Assembly: GCA_025699025.1 (NCBI GenBank)
Contig: JAILWJ010000001.1
Span: forward strand, 630,391-694,390
DNA from: Nitrosarchaeum sp.
GTDB taxonomy: Archaea; Thermoproteota; Nitrososphaeria; Nitrososphaerales; Nitrosopumilaceae
Length of the DNA stretch: 64,000 nt
Direction: 5' to 3'
Part shown: positions 51,326 to 59,909 of the stretch, piece by piece
Position numbering within the stretch: the stretch's first letter is position 1
Layout of the letters: every line of letters starts with the position of its first letter
Position numbers and translations under genes: made by a program
Notes under the pieces: generated by a model
What the model was told of the DNA's origin: nothing
Database searches by the model: none
The model's input: the letters and a program-made list of their open reading frames with translations, nothing else

Positions 51326-52495
51326 TTGAACGAACTTGTGTTAAACTCCGAGAGTTTAAACAATGTTTTAGATGACAAGGAGATCCTGTTAGATGATGCA
51401 ATGCAGATATATCAAAATGCATTAAATGATCCTAGCGAATTGTTTTTAGCTGCTCAAAGATTGAGAGCAAAATTCAAAAAAAATACAGTTACTTTTTCAA
51501 AAAAAGTGTTTGTAAATTTAGTAAATCTGTGTAGAGATTCTTGTTCGTATTGTACTTATAAATCCGAACCAGAAGATCCAAAATTATCACTAATGTCTAA
51601 AAACCAAGTAGTGGGTTTGCTTGAGCTTGCAAAAAAATACAGATGTGTAGAAGCATTATTTGTTACAGGTGAAGCGCCAGAACAAAAATACAAAGAAGCA
51701 CGGAACTGGCTTAAAGAGAATGGATTTGGAACAACTGCAGAATACCTAATTCATGTATCTGAAATTGCCGTAGAGAAAGGATTATTCCCGCACACCAATG
51801 CAGGCAATTTAGAAGTTTCAGACATGAGAGAATTAAAAAAAACAAATGTATCCATGGGATTAATGCTTGAAAACATTAGTGAGAGATTAACAGAGAGAAA
51901 TATGCCTCATCATTTTGCATCCAGTAAAAGACCTAAAGCCAGAATAGAAATTTTAGAAAATTCAGGAAGACTGAAAATTCCAATGACTACAGGCATACTT
52001 GTAGGAATAGGCGAAACAGCAGAGGAGATAATCCATTCAATTTTTGCAATAAAAAATATCCACAAGAGGTATGGAAATATTCAAGAAGTCATTTTACAAA
52101 ACTTTCAACCAAAACCAGATACAAGAATGAGTAATTTTCCATCGGCAAATGAAGAGTATTTCAAAGTAATTGTTGCGTTATCAAGAATAATAATGCCAGA
52201 AATGAACATACAAATTCCACCGAATTTATCACCCAAATCATATCATAGTTTTCTAACTGTTGGAATAAATGACTGGGGAGGAATATCACCACTTACGCCA
52301 GACTACGTAAATCCTGAATTTGCATGGCCAGAAATAAACAAGATAAAAGAATATTCAAAAAAGGCAGGCTTTAATTTAAAATGTAGATTTCCTACATATC
52401 CGGAATTTTTTTCATTTATTACCAAAGAGTTAAGAGACAAGATGGCAGTAATTGAAAATGAAGAAGGGTTGGTAAAAGAGGAGTATTGGAGATGA
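51326..52495 (+). CDS. cofG: FO synthase subunit 1 (7,8-didemethyl-8-hydroxy-5-deazariboflavin synthase)
   Basis: CofG is a radical SAM enzyme that closes the deazaflavin ring to give FO. The CxxxCxxC motif is C69-RDS-C73-SY-C76, in NLCRDSCSYCTYKS. Further family segments are LFVTGEAPEQKYKEARNWL, LPMTTGILVGIGET-type sequence, QEVILQNFQPKPDTRM and GINDWGGISPLTPDYVNPE. The start is TTG at 51326. Its stop overlaps the cofH start (ATGA at 52492-52495), so the two subunits are made together. Confidence 0.93.
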   Translation: MNELVLNSESLNNVLDDKEILLDDAMQIYQNALNDPSELFLAAQRLRAKFKKNTVTFSKKVFVNLVNLCRDSCSYCTYKSEPEDPKLSLMSKNQVVGLLELAKKYRCVEALFVTGEAPEQKYKEARNWLKENGFGTTAEYLIHVSEIAVEKGLFPHTNAGNLEVSDMRELKKTNVSMGLMLENISERLTERNMPHHFASSKRPKARIEILENSGRLKIPMTTGILVGIGETAEEIIHSIFAIKNIHKRYGNIQEVILQNFQPKPDTRMSNFPSANEEYFKVIVALSRIIMPEMNIQIPPNLSPKSYHSFLTVGINDWGGISPLTPDYVNPEFAWPEINKIKEYSKKAGFNLKCRFPTYPEFFSFITKELRDKMAVIENEEGLVKEEYWR

Positions 52496-53751
52496 GTGCA
52501 AACATGGAATCATTATTTAAAAATGCAGATCCGCAAATTGTAGATATTCTTAACAAGGCACTTTCAGAAAAAGAAATTTCAGCTGATGAGGGATTAAGAT
52601 TGTACAATACATCAGGGCTCGATTTTCATTTAATTGGAATGGTAGCTGATGAAATCAGAAAGAAACGAGTGGGAGACACAGTCACATATGTGGTAAATAG
52701 AAATATCAATTTCACAAATGTCTGTATAAAGCAGTGTGGTTTTTGCGCATTTAGTAGAGATTTTAGAGAAGAAGAAGGATATTTTCTACCCATCGAGGAG
52801 ATAGTCAGACGTGCAAAGGAAGCACACAGTTTGGGTGCAACAGAAGTATGCATTCAGGCAGGGCTTCCTCCAGACATGGATGCAGGTTTGTATGAAGATA
52901 TTTGCAGGGAGATAAAAAAGGAAATTCCAGACATCCATATTCATGGTTTTTCACCCGAAGAGGTTTTGTATGGAGCAACAAGATCCAAGATCTCAGTTTC
53001 AGAGTATTTAAAGAGATTAAAGGATGCAGGGGTCAACACGTTACCAGGAACTGCCGCAGAAATTTTAGAGCAACCTCTACGTGACAAAATTTCACCGGGA
53101 AGAATCAGTGTTAAAGATTGGATCGAAGTGATTAAAACAGCTCACAAGATTGGAATCAACACAACATCTACTATGATGTTTGGACATGTTGAAACTTATG
53201 AAGATAGAATAAACCATATTGTAAAACTCCGAGACATTCAAAAAGAAACTGGAGGGTTTACCGAATTTGTGCCTTTAAATTTTGTACACAATGAAGCACC
53301 CATGTACAAACGCCAACTACATGAAGGAATCAAACAAGGAGGCAGTGGAAATGATGTTTTACTAACACATGCAATTGCAAGAATTATGTTGAATAATCAC
53401 ATAAACAACATTCAAATGTCTTGGGTTAAAGAGGGGCAAAAAATGTCTCAGTTGCTGCTTATGTGGGGCGCCAATGATTTTGGAGGCACATTAATTAATG
53501 AAAGTATTTCAACATCGGCAGGTTCTGAACATGGGCAGTTACTAAAGCCAAAAGAAATTAGAAGGATGATCAAAGAAATAGGCAGAATTCCAGCTGAAAG
53601 AGATACCAATTACAAAAAACTACGCATATTCGATAATGAGAGCAATATGGAAGAAGGTCTAGACAGCATTAACGACACAACACAGTTCGGATCGTATGCA
53701 GAATTGATAAAGATAAATAAATTTCAATACACAAATCCAAGGAGAAAATAA
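52492..53751 (+). CDS. cofH: FO synthase subunit 2 (tyrosine-diaminouracil ligase)
   Basis: CofH, also radical SAM, joins tyrosine to 5-amino-6-ribitylamino-uracil. I start at ATG 52492 (419 residues, MSANMESLFKNADPQ); a TTG six bases earlier would lengthen it by two. The motif is C78-IKQ-C82-GF-C85, in NVCIKQCGFCAFSRD. Other marks are EVCIQAGLPPDMDAGLYEDI, NTLPGTAAEILEQPLRDKIS, TSTMMFGHVETYEDRINHI and EFVPLNFVHNEAPMYK. The coupled cofG precedes it and a TldE-like gene follows directly. Confidence 0.94.
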   Translation: MSANMESLFKNADPQIVDILNKALSEKEISADEGLRLYNTSGLDFHLIGMVADEIRKKRVGDTVTYVVNRNINFTNVCIKQCGFCAFSRDFREEEGYFLPIEEIVRRAKEAHSLGATEVCIQAGLPPDMDAGLYEDICREIKKEIPDIHIHGFSPEEVLYGATRSKISVSEYLKRLKDAGVNTLPGTAAEILEQPLRDKISPGRISVKDWIEVIKTAHKIGINTTSTMMFGHVETYEDRINHIVKLRDIQKETGGFTEFVPLNFVHNEAPMYKRQLHEGIKQGGSGNDVLLTHAIARIMLNNHINNIQMSWVKEGQKMSQLLLMWGANDFGGTLINESISTSAGSEHGQLLKPKEIRRMIKEIGRIPAERDTNYKKLRIFDNESNMEEGLDSINDTTQFGSYAELIKINKFQYTNPRRK

Positions 53752-55107
53752 TTGTCTGCCTTCGATAAGGCACTAAAATATTCTAAAAAATTCAAAATTG
53801 ATGAATGCGAAATAGTATACATCAAAAAGAAAGTTACAACCATAAGAATCACAGAATCAGAAATAGCAGAAGTTAAACAAAATTTCGACGAGAGTTTTGG
53901 AGTAAGATTAATTCATGAGAAAAGAATTTCATCATTTCAGACAAACAATGACAATGATATTGAAAATTGGATCGAAAAATCATTAAGGATTTCAACTCTT
54001 ATTAAGCCAAGTTTTTGGAGGTCTTTACCACACACAACCAAATTTAAGGAGATGGAAGGAGTTTTCGATAAGAAACTAGAGCAGATTTCAGATACTGAGG
54101 CAATTGATATCGCACAAACTATGGTAAATTCAGCAAAAAATAAGGAAATTTGTACGATTTCAGGATCTCTAAATATTGTTTCAGAGCATTTTGAAATTTC
54201 AAATTCCAATGGATTAGAATTAAAGGATAAAGCCACATACATTTCTGGAACGATTAATGCAGATTCAGAAAGTGGAAGTTTTCCAGTATCAGGGATAGGA
54301 CAGGAATGTTGCAGAACATTAGATGGATTTCCTGTAGAAAAAATAGGGACAGACGCCAAGACGATGTGTATTGAATCAATTAATCCAAAAAAATGCAATT
54401 GCGATACTCAGACCATAATTTTTGAGCCATATTCAATGGGAGAAATTCTAGCGTTTGTATTTGCGTCAAACTTTAATTTCAAAACATTTTCAGAGAGAAA
54501 AAGCTGTTTTCAAAATAATTTTCAAGACAAAATTGCAGTAGATGATTTTAGTCTAATTGACGATCCGCACATCCCTCAAGGAATTGGAACAAAACCATTC
54601 GACGATGAAGGAATTAAAACAAACACTAATTGTTTAATAGAAAACGGAATTTTTAAAAGCACATTTTCAAATCTTTTTGATAGTTTTAAGGAAAATAAGG
54701 AATCAACTGGAAATGCATCAAGGCCAGGTTTGCCATTTGGAAGAAGTTCAGAATCAATTCCAATATCATCCCCTCATAATTTAAAAATCAATTCAGGAAA
54801 TACATCACAAGAAGACATGATAAAAGATACAAGGCAAGGACTGGTAGTGGGAAGATTGTGGTACACGTACGCAATTAATCCAATCAGAGGGGATTTTTCA
54901 TGTACTGCAAGAAGTGGAATCAAAATAATAGAAAACGGGGAGATCAAAAATCCAGGAAAGCCAGTAAGAATAGTTCATAATTTGCTGGAATTACTGCAAA
55001 ACATAGTCGCAATTGGGAATAACCAAAAAAATGTTCTCCAGTGGGCATCATTGCCCTCAATCACACCCTCAATCAAAGTAGAAGGTATCAAGACAGTATC
55101 AATCTAA
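53752..55107 (+). CDS. PmbA/TldE-like protein (non-catalytic TldD-family homologue)
   Basis: A 451-residue protein of the TldD/PmbA family. Segments that fit are ITESEIAEVKQNFDESFGVR, KATYISGTINADSESGSFPV, EPYSMGEILAFVFASNFNFK, DDPHIPQGIGTKPFDDEGIK and RPGLPFGRSS. The zinc HExxxH motif of TldD is absent, so this is the TldE/PmbA kind, which normally pairs with a TldD subunit to make an active peptidase. No TldD is in the window. It starts with TTG at the base after the cofH stop, zero spacing, so it is co-transcribed with cofGH. A role in F420-related peptide handling is only a guess. Confidence 0.85.
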   Translation: MSAFDKALKYSKKFKIDECEIVYIKKKVTTIRITESEIAEVKQNFDESFGVRLIHEKRISSFQTNNDNDIENWIEKSLRISTLIKPSFWRSLPHTTKFKEMEGVFDKKLEQISDTEAIDIAQTMVNSAKNKEICTISGSLNIVSEHFEISNSNGLELKDKATYISGTINADSESGSFPVSGIGQECCRTLDGFPVEKIGTDAKTMCIESINPKKCNCDTQTIIFEPYSMGEILAFVFASNFNFKTFSERKSCFQNNFQDKIAVDDFSLIDDPHIPQGIGTKPFDDEGIKTNTNCLIENGIFKSTFSNLFDSFKENKESTGNASRPGLPFGRSSESIPISSPHNLKINSGNTSQEDMIKDTRQGLVVGRLWYTYAINPIRGDFSCTARSGIKIIENGEIKNPGKPVRIVHNLLELLQNIVAIGNNQKNVLQWASLPSITPSIKVEGIKTVSI

Positions 55108-55145
55108 AATAGTTAAATAAGATACGATTTTAGGTATTTTTTATA

Positions 55146-56084
55146 CTAATCAAGCAGAAAACCGGATACAAGGTAAAACACGTATGCAACAGATAACCCA
55201 ATGCCCATAGTTCTAGTGATCATACCTTTCAACATTACAGCAAACAGACCAAGACTAAAAGCAATCATTATGGCATAGTCATAAAATACTTGATCTACAA
55301 TCACCACACCTGCAATTGCAGAAGTCACGCCCATAATCATCAAAATGTTATAGACATTGCTACCAATAATATTACCAATCCCGATATCTGTATGACCCTT
55401 TTTTATTGCAATCACAGATGTGATCAATTCAGGTAACGAGGTCCCAATTGCAATGACAGTTAGCCCAATAATTCTTTCAGAAATTCCAAATGTTTGGGCA
55501 ACAATTACAGAGTTATCAACAGTGAGTTTTGCTCCAACATAAAGAAATACAATCCCTACGATCAACAACAAAAATGCTTTAAGGTATACATTCTTTTTTT
55601 GAAGTGTAGAATCGACATCCTCAGGTTCAGACTGTGCACCACGATACATGTAAATTGTAAATATTATTAATAATATCAGTAAAAGAATACCATCATACTG
55701 AGAAATTTCCCCATCAACAGATAGCAGGATTAATAATAATGAGAAACCCAACATCAGTGGCATTTCTTTTTTAAGAGTAGTTTTCTTTACAACGAGGGGA
55801 ATTATAATCGACGTAATTCCAATCACCATTCCAATATTTGCAATGTTACTACCAACAATATTTCCCAAAATTATTTCATTGTGCTGACCTGCAGCTGCCA
55901 AACTTGCTGCAAGCTCTGGTGTAGATGTACCATATGCAACAACAGTCATTCCAATCACAAGATTGCTTATTCTGAACTTCTGGGCAATGGCAACACCACC
56001 GTTTACAAGCCAGTTTCCACCGTAACAAAGCATTGCCAACCCCACAGCGACAAGTCCAATATTCAGGGCAACATCCAAGTCCAC
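55146..56084 (-). CDS. Sodium/calcium exchanger-family (CaCA) transporter
   Basis: A 312-residue membrane protein with about ten helices in two repeats. The alpha-repeat motifs are TSTPELAASLAAAGQHNEII then LGNIVGSNIANIG, and GTSLPELITSVIAIKKGHTD then IGNIIGSNVYNIL. This pattern is the YrbG/CaxA-like K+-independent branch. The transporter moves Ca2+ against Na+ or H+. A central loop (YRGAQSEPEDVDSTLQKKN) is soluble. It converges with the tldE-like gene (about 38 bp between ends). Confidence 0.9.
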   Translation of the reverse strand: MDLDVALNIGLVAVGLAMLCYGGNWLVNGGVAIAQKFRISNLVIGMTVVAYGTSTPELAASLAAAGQHNEIILGNIVGSNIANIGMVIGITSIIIPLVVKKTTLKKEMPLMLGFSLLLILLSVDGEISQYDGILLLILLIIFTIYMYRGAQSEPEDVDSTLQKKNVYLKAFLLLIVGIVFLYVGAKLTVDNSVIVAQTFGISERIIGLTVIAIGTSLPELITSVIAIKKGHTDIGIGNIIGSNVYNILMIMGVTSAIAGVVIVDQVFYDYAIMIAFSLGLFAVMLKGMITRTMGIGLSVAYVFYLVSGFLLD

Positions 56085-56229
56085 AAAAAATGATAGTAAT
56101 AACCGGTTTAAATTGGATGAGATGGTTCAAGAGTATTCATAAGAAGTAAATGGTCAATAGGCACAAAACAGTGTAAAAAAATCAGCTAGATAGATCAACA
56201 AAAAGAGACTCAAGATTAATAAGGTAATG

Positions 56230-56246
56230 TACCGTACCATACGGTA
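56230..56246 (+). promoter_or_regulatory. Operator-like 7-bp inverted repeat at the regulator start codon
   Basis: taccgta (56230-56236) and tacggta (56240-56246) form a perfect inverted repeat with a 3-bp spacer (cca), 10-bp centre-to-centre. The last base of the right arm is the first base of the ATG of the winged-helix gene. This placement, next to a transcription-factor gene, is typical of autoregulatory operators in archaea. It is GC-richer than the surrounding sequence. Confidence 0.55.
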
Positions 56247-56593
56247 TGATGCGAGCGAGATTAACATACATACCTGTAGAGGTAGCAGATCAATTTGGAG
56301 ATTTTATTATAAAAAGAGACGAGCAAGTACTAGATGCAGTTAAGGCAAGAACCAAAGACTACAGTACATTATCACTCTTGAAACTATTGTATCAGCTAAG
56401 AGGAAGCCCAATGACATTTTCTGATTTATATTCAAAATCAAAAATCAGAATGAAAAGATCATTTCTGAACTATCTGCACCTATGTGTAGACTACAACTTT
56501 ATCCAAAAAGAAGCAATAGGACCAAATGTAATCTATTCAATAACAGACAAGGGCAGACTGATGCTAAGTTTGTTTATGCAAAAGAACAGCTAA
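56246..56593 (+). CDS. Winged-helix transcription regulator
   Basis: A 115-residue protein (ATG at 56246; ATG at 56249 also possible). The N-terminal 35 residues (ARLTYIPVEVADQFGDFIIK) precede a winged-helix domain: STLSLLKLLYQLRGSPMTFS, SKSKIRMKRSFLNYLHLCVD and the wing IQKEAIGPNVIYSITDKGRL. It fits small archaeal single-domain regulators. A palindrome abuts its start codon, which implies autoregulation. The divergent neighbour is the CaCA exchanger (about 160 bp away), whose expression might also be touched. Effector unknown. Confidence 0.8.
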   Translation: MMRARLTYIPVEVADQFGDFIIKRDEQVLDAVKARTKDYSTLSLLKLLYQLRGSPMTFSDLYSKSKIRMKRSFLNYLHLCVDYNFIQKEAIGPNVIYSITDKGRLMLSLFMQKNS

Positions 56594-56674
56594 TACAAAA
56601 AATGGAAAACGTCTAACACTTTGGTTACAAAATACTTAGTTAGTAAAGTAATTAGATAGAACAAATCGACGTAA

Positions 56675-57403
56675 ATGATGGCAAAAGAATTTCCGGAAGC
56701 AGAAGTATTTGAATTAGAAAAGATTGAACTTAAAAGTCCAATTATCTTTGCAGGTTTTGTTGGTGCAGGGTTGGTAGGACCAATTGCAATCAACCACATA
56801 ATTGATCAGCTGGAGATGAAAGAGATTGCAGTAATGAGATCGAAATATCTTCCACCATCCACAGTTTTCATGAGGGGCAGATTACGTCATCCATTTAGAT
56901 TCTATGCAGATGAAAAGAGGACAGTATGTGCAATAATTTGTGAGATAACATTGAGAATGGAAGGACTTTATTCATTAGTGTCGTCAATTTTAGATTGGGC
57001 GGAAATAAAAGGATCAAAGGAGATTGTCATTTTAGACGGAGTTGCAAGTAATGAACATGACAATAAGGCATACTGTGCAGCAGAAGAAGATTTGGTAAGA
57101 ACAATGGCAGACAGAGACATTAGCATGATCCCACAGGGATTCATCACGGGATTGCCAGGAGGCATTTTGAATGAATGTCTAGTAAGAGAGATTCAAGGAA
57201 TAGCGCTATTAGCAAAAGCAAACAAGGTATCACCTGATCCCGCTGCAGCATCAACCTTGATTGAGGCATTGAATCGATTCTACTTTATGAATATAGACAC
57301 CACAGAGTTAAAAGAGGAGAAAGACAGACTGCATTCAGAATTCAGCGAACTATCTCAAAAATATGTCGAGCACAGAGAAGAGATAGCTGGAATGTACATG
57401 TGA
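56675..57403 (+). CDS. PAC2-family protein (second copy)
   Basis: A 242-residue PAC2-fold protein with the N-terminal AEVFELEKIELKSPIIFAGF then VGAGLVGPIAINHIIDQLEM, ILDGVASNEHDNKAYCAAEE, and GFITGLPGGILNECLVREIQ. The C-terminal 30 residues form a charged helix (ELKEEKDRLHSEFSELSQKY). It is related in fold to the protein at 14982-15683, which has the same kind of helical tail. PAC2 proteins act in proteasome assembly in eukaryotes; archaeal homologues are not well characterised. It is followed by purM on the same strand. Confidence 0.85.
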   Translation: MMAKEFPEAEVFELEKIELKSPIIFAGFVGAGLVGPIAINHIIDQLEMKEIAVMRSKYLPPSTVFMRGRLRHPFRFYADEKRTVCAIICEITLRMEGLYSLVSSILDWAEIKGSKEIVILDGVASNEHDNKAYCAAEEDLVRTMADRDISMIPQGFITGLPGGILNECLVREIQGIALLAKANKVSPDPAAASTLIEALNRFYFMNIDTTELKEEKDRLHSEFSELSQKYVEHREEIAGMYM

Positions 57404-57451
57404 TAGAAAAACAGGCAAATTCTTTTATTCAAAACAAATCCGCATGAGTCT

Positions 57452-58474
57452 ATGGATCTAACCTACAAAAAGGCAGGTGTAGACATCTCAAAAATCAAAA
57501 AGAGTCAATTAGCCATTGGGAAATTAATTCAATCAACCCACAAATTTCAAAAAATGGCAAAGATTACACATGGTTTTGGTCATTATGCAGGAATTGTAGA
57601 AATCCCTGGTGGAAAACTGTTAGCTACCCACACAGACGGCGTTGGAACCAAGGTAGTAATTGCAAACATGATGAAAAAATATGATACGATAGGGATCGAC
57701 TGTGTGGCAATGAATGTAAATGACATAATATGCATAGGTGCAACACCAATTTCATTTGTGGACTATATTGCAGCAAACAAAAATGATCAAATAATTTTTA
57801 AAAAGATCGTAGAAGGGTTAGTCAAAGGAGCTAGAAAATCATCAGTGCCAATTGTTGGAGGAGAAACTGCAATAATGCCAGATGTAATTGAAGGGAGTGG
57901 ATTTGCATTTGATTTGGCAGGAATGGTGGTAGGCATACTAACAAAAAAAGACATGATTCTGGGAAACAAAATAAAACCGGGAGATGTAATTGTGGGTGCA
58001 AAAAGCAGTGGAATACATTCAAATGGATACTCCCTTGCAAGAAAAGCCCTACTTACAAAATACTCTGTAAAAGACAAAGTCAAGGGCGTGGGCGTCATAG
58101 GAGATGCATTGTTGACACCCACAGAGATTTACGTAAAACCGGTTCTTGAAATCATTCAAAAATGCAAAGTTAATGGGTTGGCCCACATTACAGGAGGGGC
58201 ATTTACAAAGCTAACAAGACTCAAAAAAATAGGCTATAGTATCGACACACTGCCAAAAATGCCTCCAATCATGGGATTAATAGAAGAGCAGGGAGTAAGA
58301 CAGGATGAAATGTACAAGACATTCAACATGGGAATAGGATTTTGTGCAATAGTTCCAAAAGATCAGGCAACAAAAGTCAAATCAATTTTCAAAAAATACA
58401 AAATTGAAAGTCAGGAGATCGGCCAGATCATTTCAAGGAAGGGAGTCTTTGTAAACTCGATAAAAATTGCATAA
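57452..58474 (+). CDS. purM: Phosphoribosylformylglycinamidine cyclo-ligase
   Basis: PurM closes the imidazole ring in purine synthesis with ATP. The 340 residues show the PurM fold: LLATHTDGVGTKVVIANMMK, DCVAMNVNDIICIGATPISF, VPIVGGETAIMPDVIEGSGF, GAKSSGIHSNGYSLARKALL, and THITGGAFTKLTRL-type sequence near residue 240. Length is typical. No other purine gene is adjacent. The ATG at 57452 (MDLTYKKAGVDISKIKK) is a standard start. Confidence 0.95.
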   Translation: MDLTYKKAGVDISKIKKSQLAIGKLIQSTHKFQKMAKITHGFGHYAGIVEIPGGKLLATHTDGVGTKVVIANMMKKYDTIGIDCVAMNVNDIICIGATPISFVDYIAANKNDQIIFKKIVEGLVKGARKSSVPIVGGETAIMPDVIEGSGFAFDLAGMVVGILTKKDMILGNKIKPGDVIVGAKSSGIHSNGYSLARKALLTKYSVKDKVKGVGVIGDALLTPTEIYVKPVLEIIQKCKVNGLAHITGGAFTKLTRLKKIGYSIDTLPKMPPIMGLIEEQGVRQDEMYKTFNMGIGFCAIVPKDQATKVKSIFKKYKIESQEIGQIISRKGVFVNSIKIA

Positions 58475-58526
58475 TTAGACCAATACGAAATAATTTTTCA
58501 ACTAAATATCGCCTTATATGGGTGAT

Positions 58527-58545
58527 TTCTAAATCAGATTTAGAA
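58527..58545 (+). promoter_or_regulatory. 8-bp inverted repeat at the antiporter promoter
   Basis: ttctaaat (58527-58534) and atttagaa (58538-58545) are a perfect inverted repeat around a 3-nt cag spacer, ending 5 bp before the TTG start of the cation/proton antiporter at 58551. A TATA-like ttatatgg lies at 58514-58521, so the predicted transcription start falls inside the palindrome. It could be a repressor site. AT-rich arms make chance more likely than for the 56230 element. Confidence 0.4.
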
Positions 58546-58550
58546 CAAAC

Positions 58551-59789
58551 TTGGCAGCAGAAGCACATTTCATTGAAACGATCATAGGTGTTGGAATTTT
58601 ACTATTTGCTGCAAAATTAATGGCAGAGTTGTTTCTACGACTCAAACTCCCAATTGTACTTGGAGAATTAATTGCAGGAATGGTCATAGGACCATTTGCA
58701 TTGGGAGCTTACATACTAGATCCAGAAGGATTACCGCTTCTTCACATAAATGACGAGATACGAGTACTTGGAGAGATTGGCGCAATTGTAATTTTATTTA
58801 TGGCAGGACTTGAAATGACGCCAAAAGAATTCCTCAAGGGGGGGAAAGCGTCTTTCACAGTTGGAACACTTGGTGTAATTGTTCCATTTTTTGCAGGATT
58901 GCTGGTTTTTCAGATGTTTGGTTTTGATGCACTTCAATCAATGTTAATTGCCACAGCCCTTACGGCAACAAGTATTGCAATTTCAATTCAAGTTTTAAGT
59001 GAATTTGGAAAGCTGAAAGCGCCAGAAGCTCGCCTCATCATAGGAGCAGCAGTGGTAGACGACATCCTAGCAATTGCAGTATTATCAGTAGTAACATCAA
59101 TGGCAGGCGCAAGTGGAGGAGTGGATAATATCGATATAATGGATGTCACAATAACAATTCTCCAAGTTTTGGGATTCTTTGCCATAATGCTGATAGTATC
59201 AGTGCTAGTCATTCCAAAAATTATCACGCCAAGATTATGGAAGGCAAAAGGCAGTGTAGAGGGAATTGCAACTGCAGTGTTTTTTGGAGCGGCTGCGCTT
59301 GCAGGGTCAATAGGACTTTCGCCAATAGTAGGAGCGTTTGCAGTGGGGATGGCATTATCCACTACCAAAGTATTTGAGAAAGTTGAAAACTTTATTGGAA
59401 AAATCGGACTGATCTTTGCACCGTTATTTTTTGCAATAATCGGGGCACAAGTAGATTTTAGACAAGTAAGTTGGGAAATACTGATGTTAAGTGGCATAAC
59501 TATCGCAATTGCAATTACAACAAAACTCTTCGGATGTGGACTTCCGGCAATGATATTTTTGAAAAATAAAGCACAGGGACTAAGAGTTGGAATCGGAATG
59601 ATCTCCAGAGGAGAAGTTGGGCTAATAGTAGCAGGAGTAGGAGTGTCATCGGGGGTTTTGACATCAAACGTATATTCAACAATTGTAATTATGGTGGCAG
59701 TGACAACAATCATCACCCCAATTTGGTTAAAGATAGAATACAAAAAAGAACAGAGAAAAGGCAGCACTCAAACAGATAATGCAGAATAG
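58551..59789 (+). CDS. CPA2-family cation/proton antiporter
   Basis: A 412-residue membrane protein with about twelve helices. Motifs: LKLPIVLGELIAGMVIGPFA, IVILFMAGLEMTPKEFLKGG, TALTATSIAISIQVLSEFGK and GAAVVDDILAIAVLSVVTSM with the paired Asp-Asp of CPA2 transporters, then GMISRGEVGLIVAGVGVSSG. These proteins exchange Na+ or K+ for H+. It has no C-terminal regulatory domain. The start TTG at 58551 follows an operator-like palindrome. Confidence 0.92.
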   Translation: MAAEAHFIETIIGVGILLFAAKLMAELFLRLKLPIVLGELIAGMVIGPFALGAYILDPEGLPLLHINDEIRVLGEIGAIVILFMAGLEMTPKEFLKGGKASFTVGTLGVIVPFFAGLLVFQMFGFDALQSMLIATALTATSIAISIQVLSEFGKLKAPEARLIIGAAVVDDILAIAVLSVVTSMAGASGGVDNIDIMDVTITILQVLGFFAIMLIVSVLVIPKIITPRLWKAKGSVEGIATAVFFGAAALAGSIGLSPIVGAFAVGMALSTTKVFEKVENFIGKIGLIFAPLFFAIIGAQVDFRQVSWEILMLSGITIAIAITTKLFGCGLPAMIFLKNKAQGLRVGIGMISRGEVGLIVAGVGVSSGVLTSNVYSTIVIMVAVTTIITPIWLKIEYKKEQRKGSTQTDNAE

Positions 59790-59909
59790 AACAGCAAAAG
59801 TGAACATGCTACAAAATCAATAGAGATGGTTTAGTTTTTTGAGCATAAACAGACGCAGTATACCCTTTAGTTATTTAACGAATTTATGTCTAGATCAACA
59901 TGAATAATC

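Noticed and set aside
53937-54398. 153-residue minus-strand frame across the tldE-like gene
   Set aside because: Lies entirely inside a well-supported gene on the other strand.
58988-59767. 259-residue minus-strand frame across the antiporter
   Set aside because: Mirror frame of a membrane protein; proline- and threonine-rich artefact of the opposite reading, with no start signal or domain.
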